Shown here in pieces: positions 11,153-21,107 of a stretch of 64,000 nucleotides of DNA. The DNA is from Fagopyrum homotropicum (taxonomy: Eukaryota; Streptophyta; Magnoliopsida; Caryophyllales; Polygonaceae): contig BSWB01000004.1 of the NCBI GenBank assembly GCA_033239125.1, positions 57,907,501 to 57,971,500 of the forward strand, given 5' to 3'. The notes under the pieces were generated by a model that was given only the letters and a program-made list of their open reading frames with translations, made no database searches and was not told where the DNA came from. Position numbers and translations under genes: made by a program. Positions within the stretch are counted from its first letter, which is position 1. Each line of letters starts with the position of its first letter.

Positions 11153-12544
11153 TTAATCCTCCTCATAGAACCTCACTTTTCCCTTAGATGAAGACTTTTT
11201 GTGACTCCAATCATCCGTTTCAGCGGCTAAGCGTCGTCTCTTTTCTTCAGCTCTTCGTTTCTTAACCACCTCATATTCGATTAGTGGCAGAATAGTTGGC
11301 TTAACATGAGTAGGATACAAAACAGATTTATTCTGTACACGTCGTTTGCAATTCATCAGTACATTTTCAACTTTCTCTTGAGTATGTTGAGTTACATCTT
11401 CAATCATGGGTAGGATCCTTCCCATAGTGGTCAGAGTAAGAGCATTCATCAAATACATTTCATTGACCTTAGCATTTATGGTAGATAGCAGTTCATGATT
11501 GACATCCATTCTTCTCTTGGTGTCAAATTGGTAATCGGACAGTTCACGATTCAAACATATCAGTTCTTTCTCACAACCTTCTAACCTGATTTGGGGAGTA
11601 GGAGTAGAAGATGTTGGAGCTTCTTGAGTTGGAATTGGAATAGCTCCTTTCCCTTTTATAGTCCATGTGCTTGCAAGAGTCTTCTCAATACCTTGTCGTT
11701 CTAAGCAGGTCTCATCAATCTTGCCAGGAATTGACTGTCGATCTTCAGAGGATGTATCAATTCTGAAATAGTCAAATATCTTGGACAACAAATTTCCATA
11801 AGGCAAAGGAATAGCACGCTTAGAGTTAACAGAGTGTATCATATGGTTGAGGATGAGGTTAGGTACATCAATGTTTAACCTATACATAATCAGATGAATT
11901 AGCTCCAGGGATTGATCAGTCAAAAGTTCTCTTGAGTTTGCACGAGGAACAACACATCGAACCAGAATAGTAAACACAATTTTAGCGTCTAGGGTTAGGG
12001 AAGTGTGAGTAAGTTGGCGTGAGGTTGAATTTGGAACTAGAAACTTCCCCTTAACAAAACGAACACTCTTTGATCTTGAAGGATGATTGAACACAATATC
12101 TGTAGGAATTCCAAAAATCTCACTTAAAACAAAAGAAGTAAGCAAAATTGGGGTTTCTTTTACAGAAGATTCAAGAGTGATAACTCCTTTGTCCCGTTTT
12201 GTGACGAGATTGACATAGAACATCCTTGTGAGTCTTGGGAAAGCAAAATCTCTAGGGTTTAAGATTTTCCATACTATCGAACTCTTGAGCTTGTTAATAC
12301 ACGAGATCTGAAGAGTTTTGAGAAATGCAGTATCCACCAGATCACACATACACAGCGGTCGATTGTGAAAGCCATCAAGCCAAGATCTTGAGGCTTGAAA
12401 ATTGATGAACCAAGAAGTGGGAAGACCGGTCGTCTAAGAGATGTCCAAATCCTCAGAAGGTGTTTCTTCTTTTGCAATCGAGGAGATCTGAACAGATTTC
12501 TTTTGGGGGGCTTGTGGAGCAAATTTCTTACTTTTGGGAGTCAT
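11153..12544 (-). pseudogene. Copia third ORF (putative plant transposon protein family), one stop
   Basis: Read from ATG at 12544 (MTPKSKKFAPQAPQKKSVQ) this frame runs 464 codons with a single in-frame TAG at 12434-12436; the part after MCDLVDTAF (12349) is open for 398 codons. The N-terminal half (FAFPRLTRMFYVNLV, then TPILLTSFVLSEIFGIPTD) resembles the plant putative transposon protein domain often found beside retroelements. The middle looks coiled-coil (ELICLNRELSDYQ), and the C-terminus is basic (VVKKRRAEEKRRR, KKSSSKGK), possibly nuclear-targeting. It lies between pol and the 3' LTR, like the extra ORF of SIRE elements. No signal peptide or clear membrane anchor is seen, so I do not call it an envelope. 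Function unknown; DNA or RNA binding is possible. Confidence 0.7.
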
Positions 12545-12628
12545 GGATGATGTTGAAAGAGAAAACAAGGGGTTTTTAGAAAAGGGTTTTTGTGAAGAAG
12601 AAAGATGAAAAAGATAGGAGAATCTGGC

Positions 12629-12637
12629 CTTTTATAA
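12629..12637 (-). promoter_or_regulatory. Putative TATA box for the Copia third ORF
   Basis: On the minus strand TATAAAAGG lies 85 bp upstream of the ORF start (12544). It is followed by a CT-rich, AUG-free leader of the kind seen in plant 5' UTRs. It could drive a separate third-ORF mRNA. Sequence evidence only. Confidence 0.5.
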
Positions 12638-12815
12638 GAATGCAAATAATAACAAGATTTTGAGAAGATCAAGCTCTTTAAAGACCAAAGAAAATTTTCC
12701 AATAAACTCAACAAATCTTTTTCAACCCTTAAAAAAAACAATTTAAGAATTAAAATATCTAAAGGATATTAATTCTGAAATAGATCCGTATTTCTTAATT
12801 TACCCTTGAATCTCG

Positions 12816-12853
12816 TTTCAAGGCCCTTGAATTGCCTTTCAAGGCCCTTGAAA
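12816..12853. repeat. Paired palindromic words between pol and third ORF (Copia)
   Basis: TTTCAAGGCCCTTGAA occurs at 12816-12831 and TTTCAAGGCCCTTGAAA at 12837-12853, six bases apart. Similar words are in the LTRs (9735-9817; 21214-21296) and in the pol linker before RT (14653-14665, 14673-14688), with a half-size one in gag (16467-16479). Confidence 0.85.
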
Positions 12854-12902
12854 AAGATAATTGGGTTGCATACGAAGGAGAAAATAAAATGATTTTCTCC
12901 CC

Positions 12903-13566
12903 TTACGTTAATGCTTCCTTGTTCAACATACCAAGCTCCAATCTAATAAAATTAAATTGATCTTCAGGTAGGGGCTTGGTAAAGATATCTGCAAGCTGCA
13001 AGTTGGTAGATATAAAAGAGATCGAAACATCACCTTTCTCAACATGATCACATATGAAGTGATGCCTTACATCGATATGCTTAGTCCTTGAATGTTGCAC
13101 AAGATTTTTGGTTATCGAAATAGCACTACTATTATCACATTTTATAGGAATACCTTTCAAATCAAAGCCAAGATCAAGAAGTTGTACGTTGAGCAATTCA
13201 TAAAATTTGTGCACAACAAGCTCCCACAGCTATATATTCAGCTTCGGCTGTGGATAGGGCGTCATAATTTTGCTTCTTGGAGTGCCAACTGATTAGTGAT
13301 GACCCTAAGAATTGGCAACATCCAAAAGTGCTTTTCTTATCGACCTTATAACATGCAAAGTCTGCATCTGAATAGCCAACAAGGTGAAACGAGCTTTGGT
13401 GTGGGTACCATAATCCTAGATCCTTAGTGCCATTGAGATACCGAAAAATTCTTTTCACAACTATCAAGTGTGACTCTTTAGGATCAGCTTGAAATCTTGC
13501 ACACATGCACATGCTAAACATAATGTTAGGTCGACTAGTAGTTAAATACAACAATGAACCGATCAT
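12903..13566 (-). pseudogene. Copia RNase H domain, broken
   Basis: The N-terminal part (13566 down) has MIGSLLYLTTSRPN, GYSDADFA (catalytic Asp), CCQFLGSSLISWHSKKQ and LSTAEAEYIA (catalytic Glu). At about 13207 the expected Trp codon is TGA, and a four-base insertion near 13190 shifts the frame. The remainder (13214 down) gives LDLGFDLKGIPIKCDNSSAI (Asp), SRTKHIDVRHH and FTKPLPEDQFN, the usual Copia C-terminus. It would degrade the RNA strand during reverse transcription. The family is clear; inactive as it stands. Confidence 0.9.
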
Positions 13567-13671
13567 ACCTCAATACTCCTTTTATACTGCACTTTTGCCA
13601 TCTTTGTCATGGTCAAGTGAAAGTGTCGAACTCATAGGATTCTTTGCGACCTTAGATTGATCCATCTTATA

Positions 13672-14456
13672 CTAAATAAGCAAGTCCTCAGTATACTTGC
13701 TTTGATTGAGAAAAATTCCTTTCTTTGCTTGTGTAACTTGAAGTGCAAGAAAGAAATTTAGCTCACCCATTAAGCTCATTTCAAATTCCCTGCACATAAT
13801 ATCTGAAAATTCCTTGCAAAGGGAATCATTAGTAGCACCGAATAATATATCATCAACATAGATTTGTACTAATATATTGTTGCCTCTGATTTTGATAAAT
13901 AAAGTTTTATCAATTAAACCTCTTTTGAATTTGTTTTCAAGAAGATACTTGGACAATCTTTCATACCAAGCTCGAGGAGCTTGCTTAAGACCATAAAGAG
14001 CTTTGTCCAGTTTAAAAACATGATCAGGAAATTCATCATTTTCAAAATCAGGGGCTGAGCAACATAGACTTCTTCTTCTAAAAAACCGTTTAAGAAAGCA
14101 CATTTTACATCCATTTGAAACAATTTTATACTCATGAAAGATGCAAATGCGAGTAGCATACGTATGGCTTCTAACCTGGAAACCGGAGCAAAAGTCTCCT
14201 CACAATCAATACCTTCTTCTTGGTTATAGCCTTGTGCTACAAGTCGTGCTTTATTTCGTATGACTTTGCCACTTTCATCCAACTTATTTCGAAAGACCCA
14301 TTTTGTGCCGATGACGGATTGATGCTTTGATCTTGTAGTAAGAGTCGAAACCTTGTTTCTCTTAAACTCATTTAGTTCGTTTTGCATGGAAATGATCCAG
14401 TCGGGTTCTTGAAGAGCTTGAACATAATTCTTTGGCTCGACAAGCGACACGAACAC
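13672..14456 (-). pseudogene. Copia reverse transcriptase, frameshifted
   Basis: From 14456: EPDWIISMQNELNEF, GTKWVFRNKLDESG, ARLVAQGYNQEEGID, FAPVSRLEAIRMLLAFA and FQMDVKCAFLNG (first catalytic Asp). A one-base deletion near 14058 shifts frame. Then KALYGLKQAPRAWYERL and the catalytic YVDDILFG (plus-strand 13841-13860) are present. The frame closes at YTEDLLI with a stop, and the connection to RNase H (13567-13671) holds further stops. All RT signature blocks are present, so the lesions are few. Confidence 0.92.
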
Positions 14457-14520
14457 AGCGAAAGCACATAGATTTTTTTTACTTTAGATCGAGTCCGAAC
14501 TCTTGCGTTTGGATCTGAGA

Positions 14521-15640
14521 TCACATTCTCTTGTGGATGGTATGAAGAGTGTTGAAATTTTCTTCGTTTGTAAGATGGAGCAGATTCTGATGGTTGAGCC
14601 TCATAAGCTTGACTAGATTCAGGTACGTTGATGTATTGCCCTTATATCCTATATCAAGGCCTTGAAGTTGAGTTTCAAGCCCTTGAAACGGAGTTATGAC
14701 ATCGCAGTTTTCTGTTTCAATGTATTGAAGATGTGTTTCATGGTCATGAGGGTTTTCTTTGGTATCTTGAATCTTTTCTTGCATATTCTTTTCTTGATCT
14801 TTAGGATCTTCATCTTCATCCGAATTGTGATCTTCTCGTTGATTCAGATTAAGATCTCCAAAACTTTCACTCAAAGTACCATCATTGCTTTCATAAAAAA
14901 TAACATGAATACATTCCTCAACAATTTTGCCGCGTTTGTTATACACTCGATAAGCTTTGTTGTTTGAAGCATATCCAATAAATATAGCTTCATCACTACG
15001 TGCATCAAATTTCTCAAGATTATCTTTTCCATTGTTATGAACAAAACAAGTACATCTAAAGGGTTTGAAATATGAAATATTAGGTTTTCTTCCTTTTAAA
15101 TAGTTCGTAAGGAGTCTTTTTCAAGATAGGGCAAATCAAACATCTATTTAAAATGTAATTAGCAGTGTTTACTGCTTCAACCCAAAAAGTTTTTGAAAAA
15201 CTGTTTTTCTAAAAGCATAGTCCTAGACATATCCTCAAGAGTGCGGTTCTTACGTTTCACAACTCCTTACACAATTTTGAAAACTCAAACAAGGCTTCAA
15301 ATTTTTCTCGTAGAAAAGAAATCCATATGAAATGAGAGAAATCATCCACAATAACAAGGATGTACTGCTTGCCTTTGGGAGATTTGACACGCATAGGTCC
15401 ACAAAGATCCATATGTAAGAGTTCAATGGGTCGAGAAGAACTTACAACTTTCTTAGGTTTGAATGAACCTCTTGTTTGTTTACCTTGTGTACAAGCTTTA
15501 CATAGTTCATCTACCTTGAAATTTAGGTTTGGAAATCCACGTACCAAATCTTTTGAAAGTAGCTTCTGCATTGTGTGCATACTTACATGGCCAAGTCTTC
15601 TATACCAAAGCCTTGGATCATCAGGTAAGGCCTTGAGACA
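14521..15640 (-). pseudogene. Copia integrase, internally deleted, with pre-RT linker
   Basis: The zinc (HHCC) part includes HTMQKLLS and CKACTQGKQTRGSF. The catalytic core opens with RPIELLHMDLCGP (first Asp) and VIVDDFSHFIWISFL. At about 15255-15275 it jumps from FSKLCK straight into KRKNRTLEDMSRTML, which in intact Copia lies just after the catalytic Glu. Roughly 60-70 residues are missing, including the second Asp (the SDHG block). Later integrase text (FWVEAVNTANYILNR, then CFVHNNGKDNLEKFDAR) is present. The acidic linker at 14946-14521 has two palindromic words that encode the repeat FQGLETQLQGLD. Confidence 0.85.
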
Positions 15641-15751
15641 TTTTTAGCTTAGTTCTTGAAACTTGGTTAGTACTCATAGAATAAACATTGTTACATCTAG
15701 GAGCAATAAGCACAATGTCACCCGTCGTTTTGTCTTAAACTTCACATTTTT

Positions 15752-16257
15752 TTAATAAAACAATACTTTGTTGCCCTTATCACATATTTGAGAAGTGCTA
15801 AGCAGATTATACTTTAAACCGTCAACCAAATATACATCATCAATGAAGTTAGTTGAATTATAACAAATTTTACCAATGCCAATAATGTCACACTTTCCTT
15901 TATCACCAAGCGTAATGGTTCCAGATGATTGCTTCTTTAAATCTGAGAATAGTGAACTTTTTCCACTCATGTGTCTTGAGCAACCACTATCTAATATCCA
16001 TTTATGCTCCTTTACCTTGATGATCTCTTGCAAAACAACAAATATCAACCTTTCCGGGTCGACCAAATGGCATATTTTGGTCCATATTCAGGTTCGATCA
16101 GGTTTGGTGGTCTAGTACCTTTAGGAATCCAAATTTGTTTGACCTGTTTCCTTAAACATAGAGGATAGGTATTTCTAATAATATAAGGGTCATTTCTTCT
16201 ATATGGACATGTAGATTTCACATGACCCTTTTTACAATAGTAGAAACAAGTAGGCAT
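15752..16257 (-). pseudogene. Copia zinc knuckle and aspartic protease, broken
   Basis: At 16257 a CCHC-like knuckle CFYYCKKGHVKSTC is followed by a basic stretch. In another frame the protease active site WILDSGCSRHMSG (plus-strand 15961-15999) is followed by ITLGDKGKCDIIGIG and LKYNLLSTSQICDKG, typical of Copia protease. It would process the gag-pol polyprotein. A frameshift separates the knuckle from the protease, so no continuous frame remains. Confidence 0.85.
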
Positions 16258-16439
16258 ATGAATACTTCATTTGGCTTTGACAAAAGTGGTAGTTGGTTGT
16301 CTAGGGAAGCTCCTATGATAACCTATGCCATTTTTGAACGAGTAAATTTAACAAGTGCAGCCTTCTGGTTTTGACACGTCAAAGTTAGATCAACTTTCTC
16401 TTTCTCTAGATCGATATAGTTTTGATGAAGAGAGGAGAG

Positions 16440-17005
16440 ATTGTCTTTGAGAATCGCATTTTCAAATTTCAAGGCCTTGCTATTGTCATCAAGGTCTACC
16501 TTTTATGTGTTAAGAATTTCAATCTCTAGAGACATCTCACTTAATTGTTTTTCTTGTTCAAGAAGCTTTTCTTTTAGAGAATTTATCCTTATTCTATGCT
16601 CCTTGTCACATATAATAATGTCTTTAAGGAATTGTTTTAGGTCACATTCAGGTTGAGACATAATAGTACTTACCACATTATCAACGTAAATATATGAATC
16701 TTCTTCATGATTGGCCATAAGACATAGGTTTGCTTGTTCTTTTTCGTCTTCTGATTCATTTGAGGATTCTGAATCACTCCATGAAGCTACCATAGCTTCC
16801 TTCTTTCAATCATTTTTCTTGAAGTTGGTCCTCTTCTTTTGTGGACAATCCTTAACAAGATGATCAGTTTCACCACATTCAAAACAAGTCAGCACTCTAG
16901 TTTTTTTGTTAGAGTTAGAAAACTTACCTCGGAGTTTTGATGTTCGTGGAAATTCTCTATTGTTTGCAGATTGTTTCTTTATCTTGAGAATTCTCTATTG
17001 TTAGT
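16440..17005 (-). pseudogene. Copia gag C-terminal part
   Basis: Downstream of the hAT insertion, gag resumes with the zinc knuckle CFECGETDHLVKDC (plus-strand 16842-16889). Then come VASWSDSESSNESEDEKEQA, an acidic Ser-rich run, and a coiled-coil-like segment (LKEKLLEQEKQLSEMSLEIE). This is the usual C-terminal layout of SIRE-type gag. Stops are present near 16800 and at 16503. A short repeat AATTCTCTATTGTT occurs twice just before the hAT. Confidence 0.8.
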
Positions 17006-17025
17006 GTTGGATGTAGAGATGGGTC

Positions 17026-17255
17026 CGGTTCAAACCAAACCGCCGAACCGGCAGTTTGTGAACCGGCGTAAACCGCCGGTTTGACCAAACCGGCGGTTTA
17101 GGTTTGCCGGTTTGGTTGAACCGGAGGTTTGCGGTTTAGGTTTAGGTTTGGTTCTAGACCAAACCTAAACCGGCGGTTCAAACCGGAGGTTAACCGCCGG
17201 TTTGAACCATTTTTTTTATTTTTTTTTAATTTTTTTTTACCAAACCGGCGGTTTG
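17026..17255. repeat. hAT left subterminal repeats
   Basis: At least ten copies of AACCGGCGGTTT or AAACCGCCGGTTTG-type palindromes and half sites occur in this stretch, in both orientations. They match those near the other end (20290-20360). In hAT elements such arrays are the transposase-binding sites, so that role is likely here. Confidence 0.85.
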
Positions 17256-17264
17256 GCAAAAAAA

Positions 17265-17352
17265 GAGCCGTTGGCTTTTGCCAACGACTCTTTGGCCCAC
17301 AACGGCTATTAGCCGGTGGGCCCCACATCCCAACGGCTCTTAGAGCCGTTGG
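17265..17352. repeat. Two perfect or near-perfect hairpins inside the hAT left end
   Basis: GAGCCGTTGGC (17265-17275) pairs with GCCAACGACTC (17280-17290) across a TTTT loop. CCAACGGCTC (17330-17339) pairs with GAGCCGTTGG (17343-17352) across TTA. Both stems use the same word, and a related ACGGCTATTAGCCGG lies between them. Confidence 0.85.
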
Positions 17353-17423
17353 ATGTGTATTATATTTTATTTTTTTTTGTAATATTAGTTTAATTAAAAA
17401 AATAAATTAATACCCACAATTCC

Positions 17424-17430
17424 TATAAAT
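17424..17430 (+). promoter_or_regulatory. Putative TATA box of the hAT transposase
   Basis: TATAAAT lies 119 bp upstream of the ATG at 17543, with an AC/CT-rich leader following. Confidence 0.55.
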
Positions 17431-17542
17431 ACCATACAATTCTTCCATTTATCTCACACCAACATTCTCATCTATCTACTACTACTCTCAATCTCCATCT
17501 CGTATTCTCTTTCTCGTATAATCGTATTCTCGGTCTTTCGAA

Positions 17543-19613
17543 ATGGCAAACCCGGATTACCCAAGCGACTACGACTTCACTCCGACTCCCGCTTTCTTTC
17601 CTAGCACACAAGAAAGCGAGACTCAACCGCCGGATTCGGAAATGCCACAAGTTCCACAAGGTGAAGGGCCATTCCGACAAGCCCCTCCACCGAAAATGCT
17701 CACCTCCGACATATTCACCAAGCATTACAAGAAGGGTCCGGTGATGGACGATTATTGCCAAGTTTCGTGCAATTATTGTCCGAAGGTGTACAAGTGGAAG
17801 ACGAAGGGCGGATACGGGACTTTGCAAACCCACATGCAAAAGACTCATCCGGAGAAGCTCGGAATAAAACGGGGACAAACTCAATTGTCCCACGGGTTTG
17901 CATCCTCTTCCTCTCAATCTTCTTTATTAATTATAATCATGTTGATGAATCTTTAGGATTAGCCAACTTAATTGCATCCGAAGCTTTTCCATTTTCTTAT
18001 GCGGAATCTATTAATGTAAGAGAATATAACACTACTTATCTTCAACCGGCTTATAAACCAACTTCTCGTAAACAAGTTTCGAAATTAATTTCTCAATCTT
18101 ATGAACAAAAGAAACAAAAAATTCTTACGGTTTTACAATCTTTTTCGCATCAAGTTTCAATTTGTAGTGATATTTGGAGTACTTTATCACAAAAACATTT
18201 TTACATGGGCATCACTTTACATTTTATCGATATTGATATGTACTTGCATAAATTTGTTATTGCATTTCGACATTTTAATGAAAGACATAGTGCCGCCAAC
18301 ATTGCAAATTTAATAAGAACGGTTTTACAAGAATTTAATTTACAAAATCGTGTTTTTTCATACTCATTTGATAATGCTTCCGCTAACACCCGCGCCGTTA
18401 ACCATTTAGTGGGAAATGCGGGTCAACTTATAAAAACTTCTTTTACTCACCAAAGATGTGCATGTCATATTTTAAATTTATGTGTTCAAGATGACCTAAA
18501 AGTTTTACATGAAATGTTAGAACCTATAACCGATGTAATTGAACATATTTGGCATTCAACCGAATTAAGAAGAAAATGGAGATCAACTTGTATAGAAAAA
18601 AATGTTCCTCCGATTGCTTTTTCGAAAGATATTGGAACTCGGTGGAACTCAACCTATAAACTACTTACTCAAGCTATTCGTTATAAAGATGTTTTACAAG
18701 AATTTTCTTCACAATTTATTTCTTGGTCTATTTTAAATGATGAAAGTATTTGGCAAACTTGTTTTGATATTTGTAGTGTTTTAAAAGTTTTTAGTGATGC
18801 TACTAATACGTTGAGTTATGTTTACATTCCTACTTCTTGTTGTTTTTTAGAAATAGCCGTAAATGTTGCCGAGGCTTTACAAACCGGTTTAGGTTTAGAA
18901 TCACTTAAATATGCTACAACTGAAATGAAAACAAAATGGCTAAAATATTATGATGACGTTCCCCTAGTTTATCTTATTGCCGCCGTTTTCGATCCTAGAC
19001 TTAAAATTGATGGTGTTACGGAATTTTTAAATGCTTATTATGAATGTTTAGGTTTATCTTCTATTAAGAACGTTAATTCTATTATTAGTAATGTTCGTGT
19101 TGAAATTGCTAAATTACTTCCTTTATTTGAAACTAGTGCTAGTGCTTCTACCCAAACAACTCCTCCACCCTCTTCTTCTTCTTCTTCTTCTTCTAAAGCT
19201 AGACAAATTTTATCTAAAAGAACAAAAACACCTAGACATTCATCCGCAAGTGCGGAATTTGAAGATTATCTAACTACTCCTTTTAGTTTTGATGGTGACA
19301 TTGATAGTTTTGAAGTTTTACAATATTGGAAGAAGATGGCCCCAAAGTATCCAACATTAGCCAAGATTGTGCAACAAATTATGGCCGTTCCCGCATCAAC
19401 GGTGGCCGTGGAGCAAGCTTTTAGTCAATGAGGAAACATGCTAAGCTACAAGAGGAGTCAATTGAAGCCCGATAAATTGGAGGCTCAAGTATGTGTTCAA
19501 GATTGGGTAAGGGCGGAGAGGAGGCAACAACGGAATGCACCCGCTTATGACACAAAATCGGATTCCAACTCCGATGATCCGGCCACTACTTCCGAGTCCG
19601 AGGCGCAAAGGTA
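17543..19613 (+). pseudogene. hAT transposase with BED zinc finger, broken
   Basis: The first frame (ATG 17543) carries a BED finger: CQVSCNYCPKVYKWK, then GTLQTHMQKTHP (C-x2-C and H-x4-H). A frameshift near 17900-17940 passes to a long frame that reads on to 19431: ANLIASEAFPFSYAES, SICSDIWST (first acidic site), FDNASANTRAVNHL (second), CACHILNLCVQDDL, TRWNSTYKLL, YLIAAVFDPRLK. It ends with the C-terminal dimerisation block FEVLQYWKKMAPKYPTLA and PASTVAVEQAFS. A TGA at 19429-19431 interrupts; the same frame resumes with KLEAQVCVQDWVRAERRQQ to about 19613. A (TCT)n run codes a Ser stretch near 19170. Only two lesions are seen, so decay is recent. Confidence 0.92.
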
Positions 19614-20289
19614 AGGGGGTTACGAAAACAACTCGGAAGTCCGAAAAAAGGTAAGTAAAGGTAAGAGAACTATGTAGGCTTTGATTCCTCTTAAATCCCA
19701 AGAGGATACGTAGGCAACCGGGAAACCGGTTCAAGCCCTTTCCTTTTTTATTTTATTTTTTTTCATTTAGTTCTATTCAAAATTTCAAATACTAATGTAA
19801 ATATGTAATAAAAAAAATTGAATGTATAAAAAATTTAGCTTGCTTTATTTTATTGTAGACTTGTAGTTAGTAATTTTTTTTACTATGTAATTATTTTATT
19901 CAATGTATAAAAAATTTGGTTTGCTTTATTGTATGTTAGTTAGTAATTTTTATTTTAGTTGCTTCTTTCTTTTATTGTAGTTAGTAATTTCTTTTACTAT
20001 GTAATTATTTTATTCAAAAGCTAATGTAATGAAAAAAAATTCAATGTATAAAAAATTTGAGTTTGCTTTGTTGTTTTTTAGTTAGTAATTTTATTTTAGT
20101 TGCTTTCTTTTATTTACTTACTAATTCTATTTAAATGCTATTGTAAAAAAAAAAAATTCAATGTATAAAATATAAATTATAAAAATAACTTTTGAAATGT
20201 ACAAAGATTAACAAATGCATAACTTTTTAATTAAAATATATTATACTTATATATATTATTATTATTTTTTTTAAAAAAAAATTCATGTG
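19614..20289. other. hAT 3' non-coding region
   Basis: AT-rich. It contains three or four degenerate repeats of a block of about 100 bp built on TTTTACTATGTAATTATTTTA and CAATGTATAAAAAATTTG (near 19870-20165). No gene is seen. Confidence 0.7.
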
Positions 20290-20369
20290 CCAAACCGCCG
20301 GTTTAGTTTAAACCTAAACCGGCAGTTCGCAAACCTAAACCGGCGGTTTAGGTTTGCGACCCACCTCTA
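20290..20369. repeat. hAT right subterminal repeats and TIR
   Basis: AAACCGCCGGTTTAG, AAACCTAAACCGGCAG and CTAAACCGGCGGTTTAGG lie within 80 bp and run into the terminal repeat CCACCTCTA. They mirror the left end. Confidence 0.85.
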
Positions 20370-20377
20370 GTTGGATG

Positions 20378-21064
20378 GGAGCTCTCCATCTTCTTCACCA
20401 AGAACCATTTCGTGAGTGATGAGTTTTCCAAGGAGGTCATCAAGAGGAAGAGTTGAGAGATTCTGAGCTTCTTCGATGACGGTCATCTTTGGTCCCCACT
20501 TGGCTTTAGGTAAGCTCCTTAGAACCTTCCTAACCTTTTCTTCATTTGTGAAGACCTTTCCTAGTGAGTCCAAGTTGTTCACGATCTCAGTGAATCTTGT
20601 GAACATTTCTTTGACTGGTTCATTTGGATTCATCTTGAATAGCTCGTATTGTCTAAGGAAGATGCTAATCTTTGTTTCCTTAACTTGAATTGTTCCTTCG
20701 TATGTGACAACTAGTTTGTTCCATATTTCCTTTGCACTCTTGCATGATGAGATGTGGTTGAATTTGTTGGCATCTAATCCGCAGTAGATTAAGTTCATAG
20801 CTTTGTAGTTCTTTGACACATTGTCCAAATCAGCTTGTGTGAAGTTAGCTTCCTTCTTTCGGACTTGGACACCTTCAATGTCGTAGTTGGCATTTTGGGG
20901 CCATTCTGAATGATGCTCCATAGTTCCATGTCCTGATCAATAATGAACATACGCATGAGTGCTCTCCAATGGGCAAAGTTGTTGCCACAAAAGAGTGGTG
21001 GTCGAGATGAGGATCTTCCTTGAGTGAATCCTCCATCACCTACAAGATTCATAATTAGTCTCAC
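20378..21064 (-). pseudogene. Copia gag N-terminal part
   Basis: The first frame (21064 down) reads GGFTQGRSSSRPPLFCGNNF, HWRALMRMFI and MELWSIIQNGP, the normal start of Copia gag (UBN2 family). A one-base shift at a CCCCAAAA run near 20895 moves the reading to the next frame: EANFTQADLDNVSKNYKAMN, SAKEIWNKLVVTYEGT, LRQYELFKMNPNEPVKEM and TNEEKVRKVLRSLP. It is then cut by the hAT. Gag forms the virus-like particle that packages the element RNA. Confidence 0.9.
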
Positions 21065-21093
21065 TGATGGTTAAATCAATATATGTGAGTCTA

Positions 21094-21105
21094 GCTCTGA
21101 TACCA
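21094..21105 (-). other. Primer-binding site (tRNA-iMet) of the Copia
   Basis: On the minus strand TGGTATCAGAGC, the classic complement to the 3' end of initiator tRNA-Met, lies two bases inside the 5' LTR. Confidence 0.95.
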
Positions 21106-21107
21106 AT

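Larger units (their letters stand above)
17014..20369 (+). mobile_element. hAT DNA transposon nested in the Copia gag
   Basis: Terminal inverted repeats start TAGAGATGGGTC (17014) and end GACCCACCTCTA (20369). A perfect 8-bp TSD GTTGGATG flanks it (17006-17013; 20370-20377), as expected for hAT. It is about 3.36 kb, in the range of an autonomous hAT. It encodes a BED-finger and RNase-H-fold transposase on the plus strand, opposite to the Copia. Dense AAACCGGCGGTTT-like subterminal repeats lie at both ends. The transposase is broken. Confidence 0.95.

Noticed and set aside
11153..12544. Calling the Copia third ORF an envelope gene
   Set aside because: No signal peptide, transmembrane anchor or furin-type site is visible; basic and coiled-coil character argues otherwise.
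17098..17410. Arg/Asn-rich ORFs on both strands
   Set aside because: They are translations of the hAT subterminal AACCGG repeats.
21094..21107. tRNA gene signal
   Set aside because: The iMet-complementary stretch is only the PBS; no cloverleaf surrounds it.
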